DNA of 58,772 nucleotides from JBQTKD01 sp052389435. GTDB lineage: Bacteria > Actinomycetota > Actinomycetes > Sporichthyales > Sporichthyaceae. Of the stretch, positions 31,819 through 40,471 are shown piece by piece; position 1 is the first letter of the stretch; the number at the start of each line of letters is the position of its first letter. A program made the translations under genes and the position numbers. The stretch is taken from the NCBI GenBank assembly GCA_052389435.1, contig JBQTIB010000081.1, positions 1 to 58,772 of the forward strand, read 5' to 3'. Under the pieces are notes generated by a model. It saw only the letters and a program-made list of their open reading frames with translations, made no database searches and was not told where the DNA came from.

Positions 31819-33683
31819 GACGTCCGGTTGAAGTCGACGCAACTGGTGCCGTTGTTCTCGTCGACGAAGGACTCGTCGAGCTTCAGCTTGCCCGCCCGGG
31901 TGATGTCCAGGATGCAGAGCTTGTGGTTGCCGTCGGTGTTGGTCCGGGCCACGAAGTAGTTCGAGAACGCGATGCGACGCTCGTCGGAGGTCTCGCGGTA
32001 GAAACCGTCCTTGCCGAGCTCGAAGTTGTCCGGGGTGCCCCAGTGCGGGCCGCCGGAGGTGTTGTCCTGGACCTGGTAGGCATCCGACAGGGTCGGGCAG
32101 TCCTTCTCGGCGCCGCCCTTGTTGACTTCCTGCAGGGTGTCGATCTTGCAGCTGACCTTGGTGCCGGCCTTGACGAGCTTGTCGATGTTGAGCATGTAGA
32201 CCATCTTGGCCGCGCCGTTGTCGGTCGGGTCGGTCGCGCCGGGGCCACGGCCGATGACGGCGTGGTAGAGGTACTTGTCGTTCGCGCTGGTCTGCACCCA
32301 GCCGGCGCCGGTGCAGCCGCCGGCCTCGGTCGACTGCGGGTTCAGGAAGCGCGTCGCGGTCGAGACGTCCCAGACCTGACGCCACTCGGGCGTGGGGTCG
32401 GTGATGTCCGGGGTGTAGTAGATGACGCCGCCGCACATGGAGGAGGCGAACGCACCCCTGTTCTGCTTCTGGTTGGTGACGGTCACCTCCATGATGCCGC
32501 GCGGCTCCTCGTGCGAGGGGTTGCGCTCGGTGCGCGGACCGTCGGGCATCGGCGAGACCGAGATGAGCTTGGCGTTGTCGCGGTCGGAGATGTCCCAGAT
32601 GCGAACGGTGTCGCGGAAGACGTTCGGGCCGGGCGGGCGGACCGGGTCGAGCACGATGTTGCGCGGCTCGGCGTAGTCCGACGCGATCAGCCGGTTGAGG
32701 TCCTCGCGTGCCTGGATGCCGTGCGGGTTCGCGCAGGTGGCCTGCGGCAGCGCCGGGTAGTTCACGCAGCGCTCGCGGTCCTCGGACTCGGCCAGGGCGG
32801 CCGGGACCTCGGAAAGGGTCTTTCCGGTCTTGTCGATGCGCACGATCGAGCCCGGGGAACCGCCGAAGCCGTTCGAGACGCGCACCTCGCCGTTGGTGTA
32901 GGTGCAGGGGCCGGGCACGTCCGCGCCGCCCATGTAGGTGCCGTAGGCGGTGCCGTCCTTCAGCGTCCAGTAGGCGTCCGGAATGGAGCCGCAGGGCGTG
33001 TCGGTCGGGAGGTTGACCCCGGTGATCTTGATCTCCGGCAGCGACTTCACGTCGAGCACGTAGGTGATGTCGCTGTAGAGGCCGCCGGCGAAAATGCTGT
33101 CGCCCTTGTGGTAGAGGTACTGCATGTGGTGCGGCTCGTTCTCCACCACGGGGCCGACGGTGACGGTGTTGAGGACCTTGCCGTAGGACGGCGAGCCCTT
33201 CGTTGCGTCGATGACGGCGAGGAAGTCCGGTCCGATGGCGTCGTCGCGGACCTGCTCCGGCAGGGTCACCGGGTTCACGTTCGGCTGGGTCTTCGCGAGG
33301 CTGGCGCTGTGCCGATCGGCGGCGTTGTAGTCGCCGGCCCACGCCACGATGTACTTCGACTTGATCTGGCCGTCCTTGCCGACGATGGACTTCGCGACGG
33401 GGTTGGTGCCGTCGAGCGCCGACTGGACGAACCTGGCCTTGGTGGCCGCCTCGAGCGGGGTGTCCTTCACCAGGTGGTTGGTCGCGGTGAAGATGCGACC
33501 GTCCGTTGCCTTGAACGTCGAGACGAAGGTGGTGACGCCGTCCTGGGCCTCGGCCCTGGTGACGTCGACGGCCGTCAGGCCGGCGATCGCCACCACCGGG
33601 ACGGCCAGTGCGGCGAGAGCGGACCGGCCGAGCCGGAACCGCCGCCGGCGAACCGGCTCAACTGAGGGGGTCTCAGTTTCCAT
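31743..33683 (-). CDS. secreted SBP56 / methanethiol-oxidase-like protein
   Basis: 646 aa. The N-terminus has a Tat-like signal (RRRRFRLGRSALAALAVPVV, cleavage near AEAQDG). The body resembles selenium-binding protein 56, a beta-propeller family that includes bacterial methanethiol oxidase, a copper enzyme that makes formaldehyde, H2S and peroxide from CH3SH. Typical pieces are NEPHHMQYLYHKGD, ANPHGIQAREDLNRLIASDYAEP, VRIWDISD, NPSHEEPRGIMEV and GGPHWGTPDNFELG, whose His residues are candidate metal ligands. It is longer than classical SBP56 (about 470 aa). The ATG at 33683 follows AGGAGA. The neighbouring copD-like gene and the Cys-containing leader peptide upstream both agree with a copper and sulfur role (inference). 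Confidence 0.82.
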   Translation of the reverse strand: METETPSVEPVRRRRFRLGRSALAALAVPVVAIAGLTAVDVTRAEAQDGVTTFVSTFKATDGRIFTATNHLVKDTPLEAATKARFVQSALDGTNPVAKSIVGKDGQIKSKYIVAWAGDYNAADRHSASLAKTQPNVNPVTLPEQVRDDAIGPDFLAVIDATKGSPSYGKVLNTVTVGPVVENEPHHMQYLYHKGDSIFAGGLYSDITYVLDVKSLPEIKITGVNLPTDTPCGSIPDAYWTLKDGTAYGTYMGGADVPGPCTYTNGEVRVSNGFGGSPGSIVRIDKTGKTLSEVPAALAESEDRERCVNYPALPQATCANPHGIQAREDLNRLIASDYAEPRNIVLDPVRPPGPNVFRDTVRIWDISDRDNAKLISVSPMPDGPRTERNPSHEEPRGIMEVTVTNQKQNRGAFASSMCGGVIYYTPDITDPTPEWRQVWDVSTATRFLNPQSTEAGGCTGAGWVQTSANDKYLYHAVIGRGPGATDPTDNGAAKMVYMLNIDKLVKAGTKVSCKIDTLQEVNKGGAEKDCPTLSDAYQVQDNTSGGPHWGTPDNFELGKDGFYRETSDERRIAFSNYFVARTNTDGNHKLCILDITRAGKLKLDESFVDENNGTSCVDFNRTSWPHGDFGDAKPHSMLFVVADKDLK

Positions 33684-33825
33684 GAATGTCTTCTCCTGGG
33701 CATGAGCGGGCGCCGGCGCATGCCGAGCCGGCGTGGTTGGACGATCGGGCCATCCGCGGGGGCCGGTCGACAGGGACCGGGGGCGCGTCACGCGGTGGGG
33801 TCGGCCTGGGGGCCGAAGAGCGCAC

Positions 33826-33903
33826 TCAGCGAGGACAGAGAGAACTGTCCAGTCGCATCAGGTCGACGTGTAGGCGCACGACCAGCCGTGAACTCTTAGC
33901 CAT
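33826..33903 (-). CDS. sulfur-type leader peptide, 25 aa
   Basis: A 26-codon open frame whose product, beginning MAKSSRLVV and continuing RLHVDLMRLDSSLCPR, matches the actinobacterial leader-peptide pattern RxHVDLxRxxSxxC, found upstream of cysteine and sulfur assimilation genes. The Cys codon is third from the end, as expected if ribosome stalling at Cys senses cysteine supply. The ATG is seven bases after a TACCTT -10 box, so it is leaderless. The SBP56-like gene starts 142 bp downstream, leaving room for an attenuator. Confidence 0.8.
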   Translation of the reverse strand: MAKSSRLVVRLHVDLMRLDSSLCPR

Positions 33904-33910
33904 GGCCGAG

Positions 33911-33962
33911 AAGGTAACAGCGACATCGAGGCGATACAAATCAAATCGACCAATTTGGTCGA
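33911..33962 (-). promoter_or_regulatory. promoter and palindromic operator of the leader/SBP56 unit
   Basis: On the minus strand TTGTAT (33939-33934) and TACCTT (33916-33911) are separated by exactly 17 bp. TCGACCAATTTGGTCGA (33946-33962), a perfect palindrome with one central base, lies just upstream of the -35 box and between this promoter and that of the divergent lipoprotein gene. It is among the most AT-rich DNA in the window. Confidence 0.75.
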
Positions 33963-34021
33963 CTTTGTGGCGACGGCGACGTCGACAGTCACTCTGCGTG
34001 AGCGGCCTACACTCCCGGGGT

Positions 34022-34369
34022 ATGAGGCTTCGTGCGGGAACGGCGCTGGTGGCGACCTGTTTCGCGGTTACGGGCTGTGGTTCCGGCGGCAGCGACAAGA
34101 AGGCCACAATGGCCTGCGAAGGCGCGTCGTGCACCGTCACCTATCCGGCCAAGGCCCGCAACAACCAGTCCTCCTCGGGCGGCCCGCCGGCCGAGGTGTT
34201 CGGGGAGCAGACCCAGCTCTTCGGCATTGCCGGCGGCCAGGCGACCTTCCGCATCGCAAACGAAGAGGTCCGCCTGACGGCCGGGGCGAAAAGAGAGGTC
34301 GGACCGTTCACCGTGCAGGCGCTGGAGGTCACCGACACCTCCGTGGTGCTGAAGTACACGAAGGCCTGA
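34022..34369 (+). CDS. small lipoprotein
   Basis: 115 aa. The signal MRLRAGTALVATCFAVTGC contains a lipobox (AVTGC, Cys19), then a Gly/Ser spacer and a compact beta-rich domain with two cysteines (MACEGASCTVTYPAKARNN) ending VQALEVTDTSVVLKYTKA. Not recognised. A TACACT -10 box (34008-34013) lies eight bases before the ATG. It is divergent from the SBP56 unit across the palindrome at 33946-33962, so both may answer to one regulator. Its stop overlaps or abuts the start of bioA. Confidence 0.82.
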   Translation: MRLRAGTALVATCFAVTGCGSGGSDKKATMACEGASCTVTYPAKARNNQSSSGGPPAEVFGEQTQLFGIAGGQATFRIANEEVRLTAGAKREVGPFTVQALEVTDTSVVLKYTKA

Positions 34370-34371
34370 CG

Positions 34372-35679
34372 CTGAACGAGTTCCTGCGCCCCGGGGACCC
34401 GGTCGACGCCCGGCGGCTGATCGACCTCGACCGCGCACTGCTCTGGCACCCGTACTCCTCCCTGACCGCCCCCGGGCCGGCGCAACCGGTCGTGTCCGCC
34501 GAGGGCGTTCGGCTCCGACTTGCAGACGGCCGAGAGGTCCTCGACGCGATGTCCTCGTGGTGGGCCGCGATCCACGGGTACCGCCACCCCGTGCTCGACG
34601 CCGCCGCGCACGAACAGATCGACCGCATGGCGCACGTCATGTTCGGCGGACTGACCCACGCCGGCGCGATCGGCCTGGCCCAACGCCTGGTCGCGATCGC
34701 CCCCGCCGGCCTCGAACACGTCTTCCTGTCCGACTCCGGCTCGGTGGCCGTCGAGGTCGCGATCAAGATGGCGCTGCAGTACTGGCAGGGCCGCGGCGAA
34801 CCCCGACGGCGCCTGCTCACCGTGCGCGGTGGCTACCACGGCGACACCTTCGCCACCATGGCCGTCTGCGACCCCGTCGGAGGCATGCACTCCCTGTTCC
34901 AGGGCTTTCTGACGGAGCATCTGTTCGCTCCCCGCCCCGGCGACGGCTTCGACGCCCCCATCGAGGAGACGTGGCTCGCCCAGACCACCGCACTGCTGCG
35001 CGCGCACGCCGGCGAAGTCGCGGCGGTGATCCTCGAACCGGTCGTCCAGGGCGCGGGCGGGATGCGCTTCCACTCCCCCGCCTACGTTCGCGCCCTGCGC
35101 GGGCTGTGCGACGAGGTCGGGACGCTGCTGATCCTCGACGAGATCGCGACCGGATTCGGCCGCACCGGACGACTGTTCGCCGCCGAGCACGCCGGGGTGA
35201 GCCCGGACGTGCTGTGCGTCGGCAAGGCCATGACCGGCGGCTACCTGTCCATGGCCGCGACGCTCTGCACCCGGGAGGTCGCCGCGACGGTCTGCTCGCC
35301 GGAGGCGGGCGGGGCGCTCATGCACGGCCCGACCTTCATGGCCAATCCCCTGGCGGCGGCGGTGGCGTGCGCGAGCATCGACCTGCTGCTCGAGCAGGAC
35401 TGGGCCGTGCGGATCGCGGCGATCTCGACCGGCCTCGCCGAAGGCCTGGCGCCGGCGCGAGACCTGCCGGGCGTCGCCGACGTGCGCGTGCTCGGCGCCA
35501 TCGGCGTGATCGAGACGCGCGAGCCGGTGAACGTGCCCGCCGCCACCGAGGCCGCTCTGGCCAACGGCGTTTGGATCCGCCCGTTCCGCAACCTGATCTA
35601 CACGATGCCGCCGTACGTCGCAGAGCCCGAGGACGTCGCGCGCATCGCCGGCGCCCTGTGCTCCGCCGCAGCGATCTGA
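34372..35679 (+). CDS. bioA: adenosylmethionine-8-amino-7-oxononanoate aminotransferase
   Basis: BioA makes 7,8-diaminopelargonic acid in biotin synthesis, using S-adenosylmethionine as amino donor and PLP as cofactor. About 435 aa. Diagnostic pieces are LLWHPYSS, MSSWWAAIHGYRHP, SDSGSVAVEVAIKMALQYW, GGYHGDTF, LILDEIATGFGRTGRLFA (PLP Asp256) and CVGKAMTGGYLSMA (PLP Lys285). No ATG, GTG or TTG precedes the conserved start; a CTG at 34372 lies seven bases after GAAGG, and a CTG at 34366 overlaps the lipoprotein stop as CTGA. A CTG start is therefore inferred. bioF, bioD and bioB are not in the window. Confidence 0.93.
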   Translation: MNEFLRPGDPVDARRLIDLDRALLWHPYSSLTAPGPAQPVVSAEGVRLRLADGREVLDAMSSWWAAIHGYRHPVLDAAAHEQIDRMAHVMFGGLTHAGAIGLAQRLVAIAPAGLEHVFLSDSGSVAVEVAIKMALQYWQGRGEPRRRLLTVRGGYHGDTFATMAVCDPVGGMHSLFQGFLTEHLFAPRPGDGFDAPIEETWLAQTTALLRAHAGEVAAVILEPVVQGAGGMRFHSPAYVRALRGLCDEVGTLLILDEIATGFGRTGRLFAAEHAGVSPDVLCVGKAMTGGYLSMAATLCTREVAATVCSPEAGGALMHGPTFMANPLAAAVACASIDLLLEQDWAVRIAAISTGLAEGLAPARDLPGVADVRVLGAIGVIETREPVNVPAATEAALANGVWIRPFRNLIYTMPPYVAEPEDVARIAGALCSAAAI

Positions 35680-35753
35680 GGAAGCCTCAAGCCCGCGCGC
35701 ACGGGACAAGCCGCTTCCCGCTTCCGGCTCGCGCCCGCGGCGGACCGTCGGCG

Positions 35754-38291
35754 TCACACGGGTGCGGGGATGCCCCGCGTGTCGACGGCCCAACGTTTCG
35801 CCGCACCGGACGTCAGCAGGACCGAGCGGGCCTCGGCACCTGAGCTGAGGGCGGCGACACCGGAGCCCAGCGAGCGAACCGGCTGCGGGACGAACTGGTC
35901 GCCGTAGAGGCCGTCGCCGAGCGGACCACCGCCCCAGCAGAACACGCCACCGGCGACGACCAGCGCGCAGGTGCCCGCCCCGCCGGCGTCCGCCTGGCGC
36001 ACCTCGCCCAAGCCGCCTACCGAGGTGGGCACCGCCGCTCGCTCCATTCGGCCGGTGAGCTGGCCCGAGGAGTTGTCGCCCCAGCACTCGAGGGTTCCGC
36101 CGGTACGCACCGCGCAGGCGTGTCCGTCGCCAAGGCTGAGCTGCGCGACTCCGTCGGTGAGCCCGGTCACGGCGACCGGGACCTGCGAGAGGGTTCCGAC
36201 CGCGGCGTCCCCGGTGCCGAGCTGGCCGAACGCGTTGTCGCCCCAGCAGAGCACGGCGCCGTCGATGGTGAGCGCGCAGGCGTTCCTGAAGCCGACATGG
36301 ACGCTGCGCACCCCGGAATCGAGCCCGGACACCGCCACGGGAAGGGCCGAGACCTTGGTGCTTCGATCGTCGGGCCCGTCGCCGAGCTGTCCGTTGCCGT
36401 CGTTGCCCCAGCAGTACGCCGCACCCGTTCTGGTCACCGCACACGCCGTGCCGCCCGCGCCCGAGGCATCGACGCTCGCCACGTCGGTCAGGTTCGCCAC
36501 GCGCGACGGCGTCAGCGAGCCGTGCGGACGACCGTTGCCGAGCTCGCCGTACTGATTCGCTCCCCAACAGCGCGCCGAGCCGTCCTCGAGAACAGCGCAG
36601 CTGTACCGATCTCCGGCGCTGACCTCGACGACGCCGGAACCGAGGCCGCGGACCGGCACCGGCGTGGAGGACGCCGTCAGGGTTCCGTCGCCGAGCTGCG
36701 CCTCGGCGTTCGCGCCCCAGCAGAGGGCTGCTCCCGCCCTGGTGACCCCGCAGGAGTGGTCCCGTCCCGTACTGATCGAGGCGAGGTCGGACCGACTCGA
36801 TGGGGCAGGCACGACCGGCCGAACGGCCCGGACCGGGGCCGGCTTCAATGCCGTGCTGCCGGCAGCGGAGCCGACGAACTTGAACTCGCTGTCGCCCCAG
36901 CACAGCAGCGCGGCGGCCCGGGAAATCGCACAGCTGGCGCCGTTTCCGGCGGCCGTCGCCACCACGCCGGTGGCGAGGCCAGGCACGACGGCCGGAGCGA
37001 GCAACTGGGTGCGTTTGCCGGTCCCGAGCTGGCCGTACCCGTTGCCGCCCCAGCAGTTCAGCGCACCCTTGACCAGCGCGCAGGTGTGACCGTTCCCCAG
37101 CGAGAGCGCCGAAACTCCCGAGGCGAGCTGCGGGATCGTCTTCGGTTCGCGGATCTCGCCGAATCCAGCCGAGGCGTCTCCGATCTGATTGCCGGAGGAC
37201 GAGCCCCAGCAGTCGGCGGCGTCGGCGATGGTGATCGCGCAGACGTTGCCGTCCCCCACGACGATCGAGCGGTACCGATGGCCGTCCGGGGCGTTGGGGG
37301 TGACCGGAGCGAACGCGTATCCGTCCTGCCCGTCTCCGCGCGGTCCAGCGCCCCAGCAGCGGGCCAGCCCATCGGAGGCGATGGCGCATCCGTTTGCGAC
37401 GGCCTTCGCACCCGACTCCAACCCGACGACCTGGACGGGTGCCGTCGCCCTGGGCAGTTCGTAGTTCTCGATCCCGCGCCCGTCGCCGGGGAACTCCCCC
37501 CAGCACTTCACGGCACCGGCGTCGGTCAGGACGCAGGCTCGACTCCCGCCCGCCGCGATTGCGACGACTCCAGACCCAAGTCCCTGCACCGGGACTGGGA
37601 TGTCGGCCCGCGGCATGTCGCGGGACTCACGCCCGACCCCGAGTTGACCCACGCCGTTCGAGCCCCAGCACAGCACGGCCTTCGCTGTGGTGAGGGCGCA
37701 GGCGAAGTAGGCGCCGACCGCGACCGTTTCGACCCCGGAGCCTAGGCCGTAGACCGGTACCGGCGCGTCGCGTCGCCCCTGCGCGAGAGCGGTCCCGTCG
37801 CCGAGTTGCCCGTGTTCGTTCCCGCCCCAGCAGATCGCGGCGCGCGCCGTGGTGACCGCGCAGGCGGACGTGGTGCCGATGCTCACCTGACGCACCGTCG
37901 GGCCTGGGGAGCTCACCGCGACCGTAGTGGTCGCACTGGTCGCCGCGGCGAGCGTCTTGGTCGCCGCGAGCGAGGCGCGATAGGTGAGCGTCCGCGTGGG
38001 CGCGTCGAGCTGCAGCGGGACCGAAAAGCTCGAGGACGAGGTCAGCTTGGTGCTGGCCACGGTGCGCCACGAGGTGCCGACCTTCTCCTGCACGGTGACG
38101 GGCCGACCGGGGGCCGCAGGGGTGGAGGTTCCGGTGAACGTCACCGACTGCAGTGGGGTCACCGTCGTCGTGGAGCGTTTGAGGGTCACGGCGGAGACCG
38201 TGAGCGCCCCGGGTTCGGCCGCGGCTGGACTCGCCCCGACCGTCAGGGTCAGGCAGACGACGGCAACCGCAACTCGCGGGAAGTGGCGCAC
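35754..38291 (-). CDS. secreted RCC1-repeat protein
   Basis: 845 aa. A signal peptide (HFPRVAVAVVCLTLTVGASP, cleavage near AAAEPG) and an Ig-like domain (about 28-125, with VTVQEKVGTSWRTVASTKL) precede about 13 RCC1-type repeats. Each repeat ends in CWG plus a polar residue (ICWGGN, LCWGSN, YCWGND, ECWGDN and others) and carries an upstream partner cysteine in CAV/CAL, so one disulfide per blade is likely. Thirteen to fourteen blades suggest two seven-bladed propellers. The last repeat is degenerate (KRWAVD). The GTG at 38291 lies two bases after the upstream stop, so the pair is one operon. The ligand is unknown. Confidence 0.9.
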   Translation of the reverse strand: MRHFPRVAVAVVCLTLTVGASPAAAEPGALTVSAVTLKRSTTTVTPLQSVTFTGTSTPAAPGRPVTVQEKVGTSWRTVASTKLTSSSSFSVPLQLDAPTRTLTYRASLAATKTLAAATSATTTVAVSSPGPTVRQVSIGTTSACAVTTARAAICWGGNEHGQLGDGTALAQGRRDAPVPVYGLGSGVETVAVGAYFACALTTAKAVLCWGSNGVGQLGVGRESRDMPRADIPVPVQGLGSGVVAIAAGGSRACVLTDAGAVKCWGEFPGDGRGIENYELPRATAPVQVVGLESGAKAVANGCAIASDGLARCWGAGPRGDGQDGYAFAPVTPNAPDGHRYRSIVVGDGNVCAITIADAADCWGSSSGNQIGDASAGFGEIREPKTIPQLASGVSALSLGNGHTCALVKGALNCWGGNGYGQLGTGKRTQLLAPAVVPGLATGVVATAAGNGASCAISRAAALLCWGDSEFKFVGSAAGSTALKPAPVRAVRPVVPAPSSRSDLASISTGRDHSCGVTRAGAALCWGANAEAQLGDGTLTASSTPVPVRGLGSGVVEVSAGDRYSCAVLEDGSARCWGANQYGELGNGRPHGSLTPSRVANLTDVASVDASGAGGTACAVTRTGAAYCWGNDGNGQLGDGPDDRSTKVSALPVAVSGLDSGVRSVHVGFRNACALTIDGAVLCWGDNAFGQLGTGDAAVGTLSQVPVAVTGLTDGVAQLSLGDGHACAVRTGGTLECWGDNSSGQLTGRMERAAVPTSVGGLGEVRQADAGGAGTCALVVAGGVFCWGGGPLGDGLYGDQFVPQPVRSLGSGVAALSSGAEARSVLLTSGAAKRWAVDTRGIPAPV

Positions 38292-38293
38292 CG

Positions 38294-40471
38294 TCAGCTC
38301 ACCGCAACCTTGAGCGTGGCGCTGCTGCCCGCACCCAGCTTGGCGGTGGCGGGCTTGTGCACCCGGTAGAGCCGGCTGCCCTTGGCCGGTGCGATCGCGA
38401 AGCTGGTGGCCTTCGCGCAGGTCTTCTTGGCCACCGTCGTCCACTTTCCGCTGCGTTGTTCCTGCAGGTAGAGCGCGGCGCCGTCGGCCGGGCTGCAGGT
38501 GCTCGTCACGGTGATTGACTTCCCCGCCTTCGCGGTGCTCGGCGCCTTCGCCGTCACGACCTGGTTGACGTAGAGACCGTTGTCCTGGGAGGCGCCGGCG
38601 AGATAGCCCGGCGAGCCGGCGAAGACCAATCGGTAGGAGGCGTTGGCGGTTGGCTTGATCGAGAATCGGATGGCCCCGGCGGCGCCGCTCGTCGTTTTCG
38701 CGTACTGCGTCCATCTGGTGGAACCGAACAGTTGCTGCTCCAGCACCACGACCGCACCGGTCAGGCCGGTGCTTTCCTCGTACAGGCGGATGGTGCCGTC
38801 GAGCACCGCTGTGGCGCCGTACTTGATCGAACTCGGCCACAGCGGCCCCCGCGAGACCTGGACGGGGCGCACAGTCACGGATCTGGCCTCGCCGAGCGCG
38901 CCGTCGTCGTTGCGAGGCCGGACGACGAAGGTGTGGGAGACCACATCGGACAGTCCGCCAACGGTGGTCGACTGTGCCGTTCCCGTGTAGACGGTCTTCG
39001 CGATGTCGATTCGAGAGACCGGGTCCTCGGTCCGATGCTCGACCACCACGCCGACGAAGTCCCCGTCGGTGGGGTTCTGCCACGCGAGCGCCGCCGATCC
39101 GGGACCACCGAGGCCGCTGAGACCGACGACCGGGCCCGGCGGAGCGTGCGGGATCGCCGGCGCGGCTTCGGAGGCCCGATAGGCGATCGAGCCGTAGATG
39201 GCGGGTGCCCGGCCGTTGCAGTGCTGCTCGAACGTGGCCGAGATCGACAGCAGCTCGTCGTCGGGACCGAACGCGACCTCGCGAATGTCGAAGGCCCCGG
39301 TGGGGTCCGCGCAACGAAGCCCGTAGGTCGACACGCTCAGCCCGCGCACGCCCGCGGAGTCGCCACGGGTGTCGTCGGCGTAGCGACCGGGCGCAAGCCG
39401 GTCAGACCCTCCCGGGCGCAGCGTGACGGTCCAGAAGTCTTCGGTGATGTTGCGCGGCGACGCCGGCAGGACCACGCCGCGCAGTGTGAGCGCTTGGGAG
39501 GAGCCGAACCAGTCGATGCGGGCGACCGGCGGCAGGTAGCGACGCACGGTGCCGACACTGCGGTAGTCCCCACCCTGGTCGTAGACGCCGAAGGCGTTCG
39601 CGCCCGGAGTCCCGGTGCCGTCTAGGTGGACGGTTCGGCGCGAGCCCGCAGCGTCGACGAACGCGAGGACGCCGCTGCGGGGCCCGGGCGCGGACGGCGT
39701 GAAGCGCACGGCGACCGTGCAGGACACGCCCGTACCGAGGGGGCCGCCGGGGCAGCCGTTGCGCTCCGGGACCAGGGCGAAGTCGGCGGCGCCCTCTGCG
39801 ATCTCGGCCCGGGCGAGATCGAACGCCTCGGCGCCGCTGTTGACCAGGCTCACCGAGGCGGGCGTGCCCGCGACGCCCGGGAAGGAGGCCGGCCAGGCGA
39901 TGCGTCCGGCGCTGGTGAAGGCGCCGGCCTGGGCGGGCTGGTTGATGCGGACCTCGCCGAACACGGCCGGAGCGTCGTAGGAGCAGCGGAAGACATACGA
40001 GATCCAGAGCCGGCTGAGGTCGGGAGAGATCTCGTGCACGGTGAACTGACGCCCGACGCTCGGCACCGTGCAGGAGCCGCCGTCGAGGTCGAAGCCCGCG
40101 TGGTCTGCGTCGGCGTCGAAAACGTGCCGCGCGCGGGGGTAGAGGCCCGCCTCGAGCGTGCGGCCGACCGGGGCGCGGAAGCGCAGGGTCGTCGGGTAGG
40201 CGGTGCCGCGGGTGGCCGAGACGTAGACGTGCTGCCCGTCGGCGGACCGGGCGGCGGTGACGGTCCCGTCGCCGGTGCGCCACGTGCGGTCGATGGTCCC
40301 GGCAGGGCTGTACGGCTCTCCCACCATGGTCAGGCTCGACACGAGCGGGCCGTCCTCGGCCCGGGCGTGCGGAGCACCCGCAAGCACCGCGGCGGACAGC
40401 GCCAGGCAGACCGCCGCGATCGAAGCGCGGCCCACGGACCAGGTTGGCAAAGCGTCCTCCGAGCCCCCCAT
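38294..40471 (-). CDS. secreted multi-domain adhesin-like protein
   Basis: 725 aa, secreted by a signal peptide (VGRASIAAVCLALSAAVLAG, cleavage near ARAEDG). Several Ig-like units can be made out: an N-terminal half with three Cys-containing segments, a HYDIN/ASPM-like domain (ASVSLVNSGAEAFDLA to VSCTVAVRFTP), a fibronectin-III-like unit (ALAWQNPTDGDFVGVVVEHR) and C-terminal Ig-like units whose LYLQEQRSGKWTTVAKKTC resembles the domain at the N-terminus of the RCC1 protein encoded next. No enzyme motif is seen. The start is the ATG at 40471. Together the two probably form a surface complex (inference). Confidence 0.8.
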   Translation of the reverse strand: MGGSEDALPTWSVGRASIAAVCLALSAAVLAGAPHARAEDGPLVSSLTMVGEPYSPAGTIDRTWRTGDGTVTAARSADGQHVYVSATRGTAYPTTLRFRAPVGRTLEAGLYPRARHVFDADADHAGFDLDGGSCTVPSVGRQFTVHEISPDLSRLWISYVFRCSYDAPAVFGEVRINQPAQAGAFTSAGRIAWPASFPGVAGTPASVSLVNSGAEAFDLARAEIAEGAADFALVPERNGCPGGPLGTGVSCTVAVRFTPSAPGPRSGVLAFVDAAGSRRTVHLDGTGTPGANAFGVYDQGGDYRSVGTVRRYLPPVARIDWFGSSQALTLRGVVLPASPRNITEDFWTVTLRPGGSDRLAPGRYADDTRGDSAGVRGLSVSTYGLRCADPTGAFDIREVAFGPDDELLSISATFEQHCNGRAPAIYGSIAYRASEAAPAIPHAPPGPVVGLSGLGGPGSAALAWQNPTDGDFVGVVVEHRTEDPVSRIDIAKTVYTGTAQSTTVGGLSDVVSHTFVVRPRNDDGALGEARSVTVRPVQVSRGPLWPSSIKYGATAVLDGTIRLYEESTGLTGAVVVLEQQLFGSTRWTQYAKTTSGAAGAIRFSIKPTANASYRLVFAGSPGYLAGASQDNGLYVNQVVTAKAPSTAKAGKSITVTSTCSPADGAALYLQEQRSGKWTTVAKKTCAKATSFAIAPAKGSRLYRVHKPATAKLGAGSSATLKVAVS

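Noticed and set aside
29866..33342. A single 1158-residue minus-strand reading frame spanning the SBP56-like and copD-like genes
   Set aside because: Its first half is an Arg-rich shadow of the SBP56-like gene in another frame; only the last 610 residues look like a membrane protein.
35754..39314. An 1186-residue minus-strand frame reaching well into the adhesin-like gene
   Set aside because: The part upstream of 38291 is out of frame with the clearly coding adhesin; the GTG at 38291 gives a proper signal peptide.
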